This document shows, one piece after another, positions 61,960-64,000 of a stretch of DNA of 64,000 bases (position 1 is its first letter; each line of letters begins with the position of its first letter). Both the position numbers and the translations under genes were made by a program. Location of the stretch: NCBI GenBank assembly GCA_021162845.1, contig JAGGXX010000027.1, positions 60,957-124,956 on the forward strand, given 5' to 3'. The notes below the pieces were generated by a model. The model saw only the letters and a list, made by a program, of their open reading frames with translations. It searched no databases and was not told the origin of the DNA. The DNA comes from Thermoprotei archaeon. GTDB lineage: Archaea; Thermoproteota; Thermoprotei; QMSL01; B3-G16.

Positions 61960-62760
61960 TCAGCTAGTCCCTTCGGTGAGCTTATTATAGTATCCCTCAA
62001 GGATACCCTCGGAGAGCTTATCCTCCTTGATCTTCCTGATCAGCTCGCTTAGCCTCTCCACCCATGTACTGAATAGCTCCTTGCCCTTTTCAGCGTTAGC
62101 CTTACTGGGCTCCCCTACATAGCCCTCTAGGGCATAACCTATCCAATCTACTGGGGTCTCAACCCACTCAGCTACTGAACGGGGACCAAGCCTAGCCTTT
62201 CCTTTGGGGATCTTCTCCTCCTTGATAAGCTCAGGGTAGGTATAGGCGACGAGGCTCGTCTCTATCTCACCAGCATGTCCTACGACATCGCTTTCCCTTA
62301 CCCTCTCTATAACATCGCTTATCAAGCCCCATGGCTCAGCTATTACGTAAACTACGTATCTCCTCCTCTTGTTCAGGACTTCCCTCACAAAGAGCCTTAA
62401 GGGCCGTATATTGCCTCCATGACCGTTAAGCAGGATTATCTTCTTAAACCCCATTCTACCTAGCTCCTCACATATCTCCTCCAATAGCCTCAGAAAGGTC
62501 CTCCCCGTTAAGGATATAGTCCCCGGAAAGTGCCTGTTCTCGGGGACATAAGCGTAATAGAGCGGTGGTAGCACTACGACCTTCTCCCTTTTAGCGACCT
62601 CAAGTGCTACTTTATGTATGACTAGTGCATCGGTTCCTAGTGGCAAATGGGGGCCATGTACCTCTAAGCTTCCGATGGGCACTACCGGTATATAACCTTC
62701 CTTCACCATCTCCTCTATATCCCCGTAAGTCAGCCCCTCCCATCTCATCTCGTTCACCAT
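61960..62760 (-). CDS. Creatininase-family amidohydrolase
   Basis: The 266-aa protein shows the family's metal ligands: PIGSLEVHGPHLPLGTD (Glu, His, Asp), ILLNGHGGNIRPL (His) and VGHAGEIETSL (Glu). Family enzymes hydrolyse cyclic or linear amides, such as creatinine and formamides in cofactor synthesis. Length fits. It is divergent from the ThuA-like gene; the second palindrome lies between them, about 100 nt above this start, with TATATAAT at 62785-62792 as the likely TATA box. Confidence 0.88.
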   Translation of the reverse strand: MVNEMRWEGLTYGDIEEMVKEGYIPVVPIGSLEVHGPHLPLGTDALVIHKVALEVAKREKVVVLPPLYYAYVPENRHFPGTISLTGRTFLRLLEEICEELGRMGFKKIILLNGHGGNIRPLRLFVREVLNKRRRYVVYVIAEPWGLISDVIERVRESDVVGHAGEIETSLVAYTYPELIKEEKIPKGKARLGPRSVAEWVETPVDWIGYALEGYVGEPSKANAEKGKELFSTWVERLSELIRKIKEDKLSEGILEGYYNKLTEGTS

Positions 62761-62784
62761 GAGTGTTATTAATGAGCGATGAGT

Positions 62785-62792
62785 CTATATAA
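62785..62792 (-). promoter_or_regulatory. TATA box of the creatininase-family gene
   Basis: TATATAAT lies 25-32 nt before the ATG at 62760; the palindrome lies about 71 nt further upstream. Confidence 0.45.
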
Positions 62793-62862
62793 TTTCAGAC
62801 ATCTTCAAAGAACATCAGGCTGTTTGATGCAGTTTATGTGACGATGACCGTTGCTTCCTTTT

Positions 62863-62878
62863 TGACGCATATGCGTCA
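62863..62878. promoter_or_regulatory. 16-bp perfect palindrome, putative operator (copy 2)
   Basis: TGACGCATATGCGTCA is identical to the copy at 60598. It lies in the divergent region between the creatininase-family gene and the ThuA-like gene, about 103 nt and 118 nt from the two starts. It could therefore control both. The distance to the creatininase TATA box (about 71 nt) resembles that to the pyk TATA box (about 76 nt). Confidence 0.6.
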
Positions 62879-62995
62879 GAATTTTCACGCAATGTAATGT
62901 TGTTGCATAGTCAACGTTCCTTAAAGTCCTCCCCACCTTAATAACGGCTTTTTTACCATAATAAAGTAAGATAACTTATAGGGGGAGGGCAAAAA

Positions 62996-63664
62996 ATGGA
63001 CCGGATATTGGTCTTAACGCACTCAGCAGGCTTCAGACATAGCTACATACCAACTGCCGTGGAGGTACTAACCAGACTTGGCAAACGCACTGGATCATTC
63101 GAAGTATATGCTACTGATGAATGCCGGGAACTAACATCTGACCTCCTTAGGAGCTGTTCTGCCGTTCTCTTCATGACCTCAGGCGAGCTCCCGCTAAGTG
63201 AAGGCCAGAAGAGGGCGCTATTAGAGTTCGTACATGAGGGTGGTGGCTTCGTGGGCGTGCATAACGCCTCAGATACCCTATATGGATTCCCGGAATACGG
63301 TGAGATGCTGGGGGGATACTTTAACGGTCATCCCTGGACCCAAGAGGTTTATGTGATAGTAGAGGATGGAAGTCATCCGTCCACAAGGCATCTACCCAGG
63401 AGATTCAAGGTTTTCGAGGAGGTATACACTTTCAGGGAATGGAGCAGGGAGAAAACGCATGTACTCATAAGCTTGGATGCGTCATCCGTCGATTTAAGTA
63501 AGGGCAATAGAGCGGACAACGATTACGCCCTGGCATGGTGTCATGAATATGGGAGGGGACGGGTCTTCTACACAGCTTTCGGACACTTCCCTAGGCTCTG
63601 GAGGGAAAAATGGTTCCAGGAACACCTTCTAGGAGGGATACTCTGGGTCATGAGAAAGGCCTAA
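62996..63664 (+). CDS. ThuA-like (trehalose-utilisation-type) protein
   Basis: The 222-aa protein has the ThuA glutamine-amidotransferase-like fold: ILVLTHSAGFRHSYIP at the start, CSAVLFMTSGELPLSEGQKRALLEFVHEGGGFVGVHNASDTLYGFPEYGEMLGG, and LAWCHEYGRGRVFYTAFGHFP. ThuA proteins take part in uptake or oxidation of sugars such as trehalose, but have no confirmed chemistry. A GGGGGAGG ribosome site is present. It is divergent from the creatininase-family gene across the palindrome. Confidence 0.88.
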   Translation: MDRILVLTHSAGFRHSYIPTAVEVLTRLGKRTGSFEVYATDECRELTSDLLRSCSAVLFMTSGELPLSEGQKRALLEFVHEGGGFVGVHNASDTLYGFPEYGEMLGGYFNGHPWTQEVYVIVEDGSHPSTRHLPRRFKVFEEVYTFREWSREKTHVLISLDASSVDLSKGNRADNDYALAWCHEYGRGRVFYTAFGHFPRLWREKWFQEHLLGGILWVMRKA

Positions 63665-63704
63665 ATGTGTCGTGCTCGAGCTTCCTTTAAATCGCACGTT
63701 TTGC

Positions 63705-64000
63705 TTAATACCAGCCGAGCAATCTCGCTACTTTTAGGAGGTCATCAGACACTACCTTTATCGTCCTCGGCCCTAAACGCTTGACCTGCGGCATCTTCGC
63801 AATGGGTTCAGCGAAGTGAGGATGCATGTACTCTACGATCACCTCGACGGGTCTTCTAAAGGTGAACGGTTTCAGTTCACTAGCCCTATTAACCGCCCTC
63901 CTCGCTGCTTCCTTGATGATAGCTCTGGCCTTAGCTGGAGCTAGGCATAGCGCATCAGTTCTGCTCAGACCCTCCTTAACAATAGCCGCCTCTATATTCC
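63705..64000 (-). CDS. M55-family D-aminopeptidase (DppA-like), C-terminal part
   Basis: The minus-strand frame is open from the window edge to TAA 63705. It reads NIEAAIVKEGLSRTDALCL, then APAKARAIIKEAARRAVNRA, a strand KPFTFRRPVEVIVEYMHPHFAE and an end LLKVARLLGWY. This matches the C-terminal part of M55 zinc peptidases that trim D-amino-acid peptides. The metal site would lie upstream, outside the window. It fits the cell-wall/sugar catabolic theme of the neighbouring genes. Confidence 0.7.
   Translation of the reverse strand, partial: NIEAAIVKEGLSRTDALCLAPAKARAIIKEAARRAVNRASELKPFTFRRPVEVIVEYMHPHFAEPIAKMPQVKRLGPRTIKVVSDDLLKVARLLGWY

Noticed and set aside
1-64000. Search for CRISPR arrays, tRNA/rRNA genes and insertion sequences
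   Set aside because: No regularly spaced repeats, no tRNA-like stems in the intergenic regions and no transposase-like ORF were visible by eye; a tRNA scan should confirm.

Overview
The window is archaeal, most likely from an uncultured TACK-type (Thermoproteota/Korarchaeota-like) thermophile. The evidence is archaeal ribosomal proteins L6 and L40e, a pyruvoyl-dependent arginine decarboxylase, and TATA-like boxes 25-30 nt ahead of start codons (short-leader or leaderless transcripts). Codon use is rich in AGG/AGA and ATA, and AsnC-type regulators and a split nuoJ/fpoJ are present. I cannot place the lineage more precisely from sequence alone. I saw no rRNA, tRNA, CRISPR array, transposase or integrase.

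Layout. 0-2.8 kb: a biotin-dependent carboxylase module (partial biotin carrier, 49-aa protein, carboxyltransferase, and a lone PxpC/KipA-like protein). 3.2-10.2 kb: a cell-surface glycan cluster (ATP-grasp, NodB-type deacetylase, GT4, membrane-anchored thymidylate-kinase-like protein, flippase, membrane protein). 10.2-14.9 kb: oligopeptide/sugar-type ABC permeases and a substrate-binding protein whose two halves are in permuted order. 15-26 kb: housekeeping and unknown genes (endonuclease III, YjbQ, Lrp/AsnC regulator, rpl6, rpl40e). This stretch also holds a tandem pair of genes with endonuclease III-like Fe-S C-termini and a RimK-type ligase. 26-30 kb: FtsX-type permease and transglutaminase surface proteins. 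30-31.7 kb: arginine decarboxylase and ornithine carbamoyltransferase.

31.7-47 kb is the most striking part. Eleven subunit types of a complex I/Fpo-like machine (A, B, C, D, H, I, split J, K, L, M, N) are followed by hypD, hypE, hypC, hypF and a hydrogenase maturation protease. The D subunit keeps both CxxC nickel-ligand motifs and a cleavable C-terminal tail. The B subunit has the hydrogenase GGCNGC motif. This therefore looks like a ferredoxin-linked group 4 [NiFe]-hydrogenase carrying a full complex I-type membrane arm, including NuoA, with its maturation genes alongside.

47-56 kb: an unknown helical protein, a two-HTH regulator, DMT and MFS exporters, and a complete branched-chain amino-acid-type ABC transporter (livK-H-M-G-F). 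livH has no ordinary start codon ahead of its first membrane helix.

56-64 kb: a carbohydrate/cell-wall catabolic island. It contains GH4 (interrupted by an in-frame TAA), a ChbG/YdjC deacetylase, pyruvate kinase, a GH172/DUF2961 protein, a creatininase-family amidohydrolase, a ThuA-like protein and a partial M55 D-aminopeptidase. Two identical perfect 16-bp palindromes (TGACGCATATGCGTCA) lie upstream of pyruvate kinase and between the divergent creatininase and ThuA genes. They look like operator sites of a local regulon.
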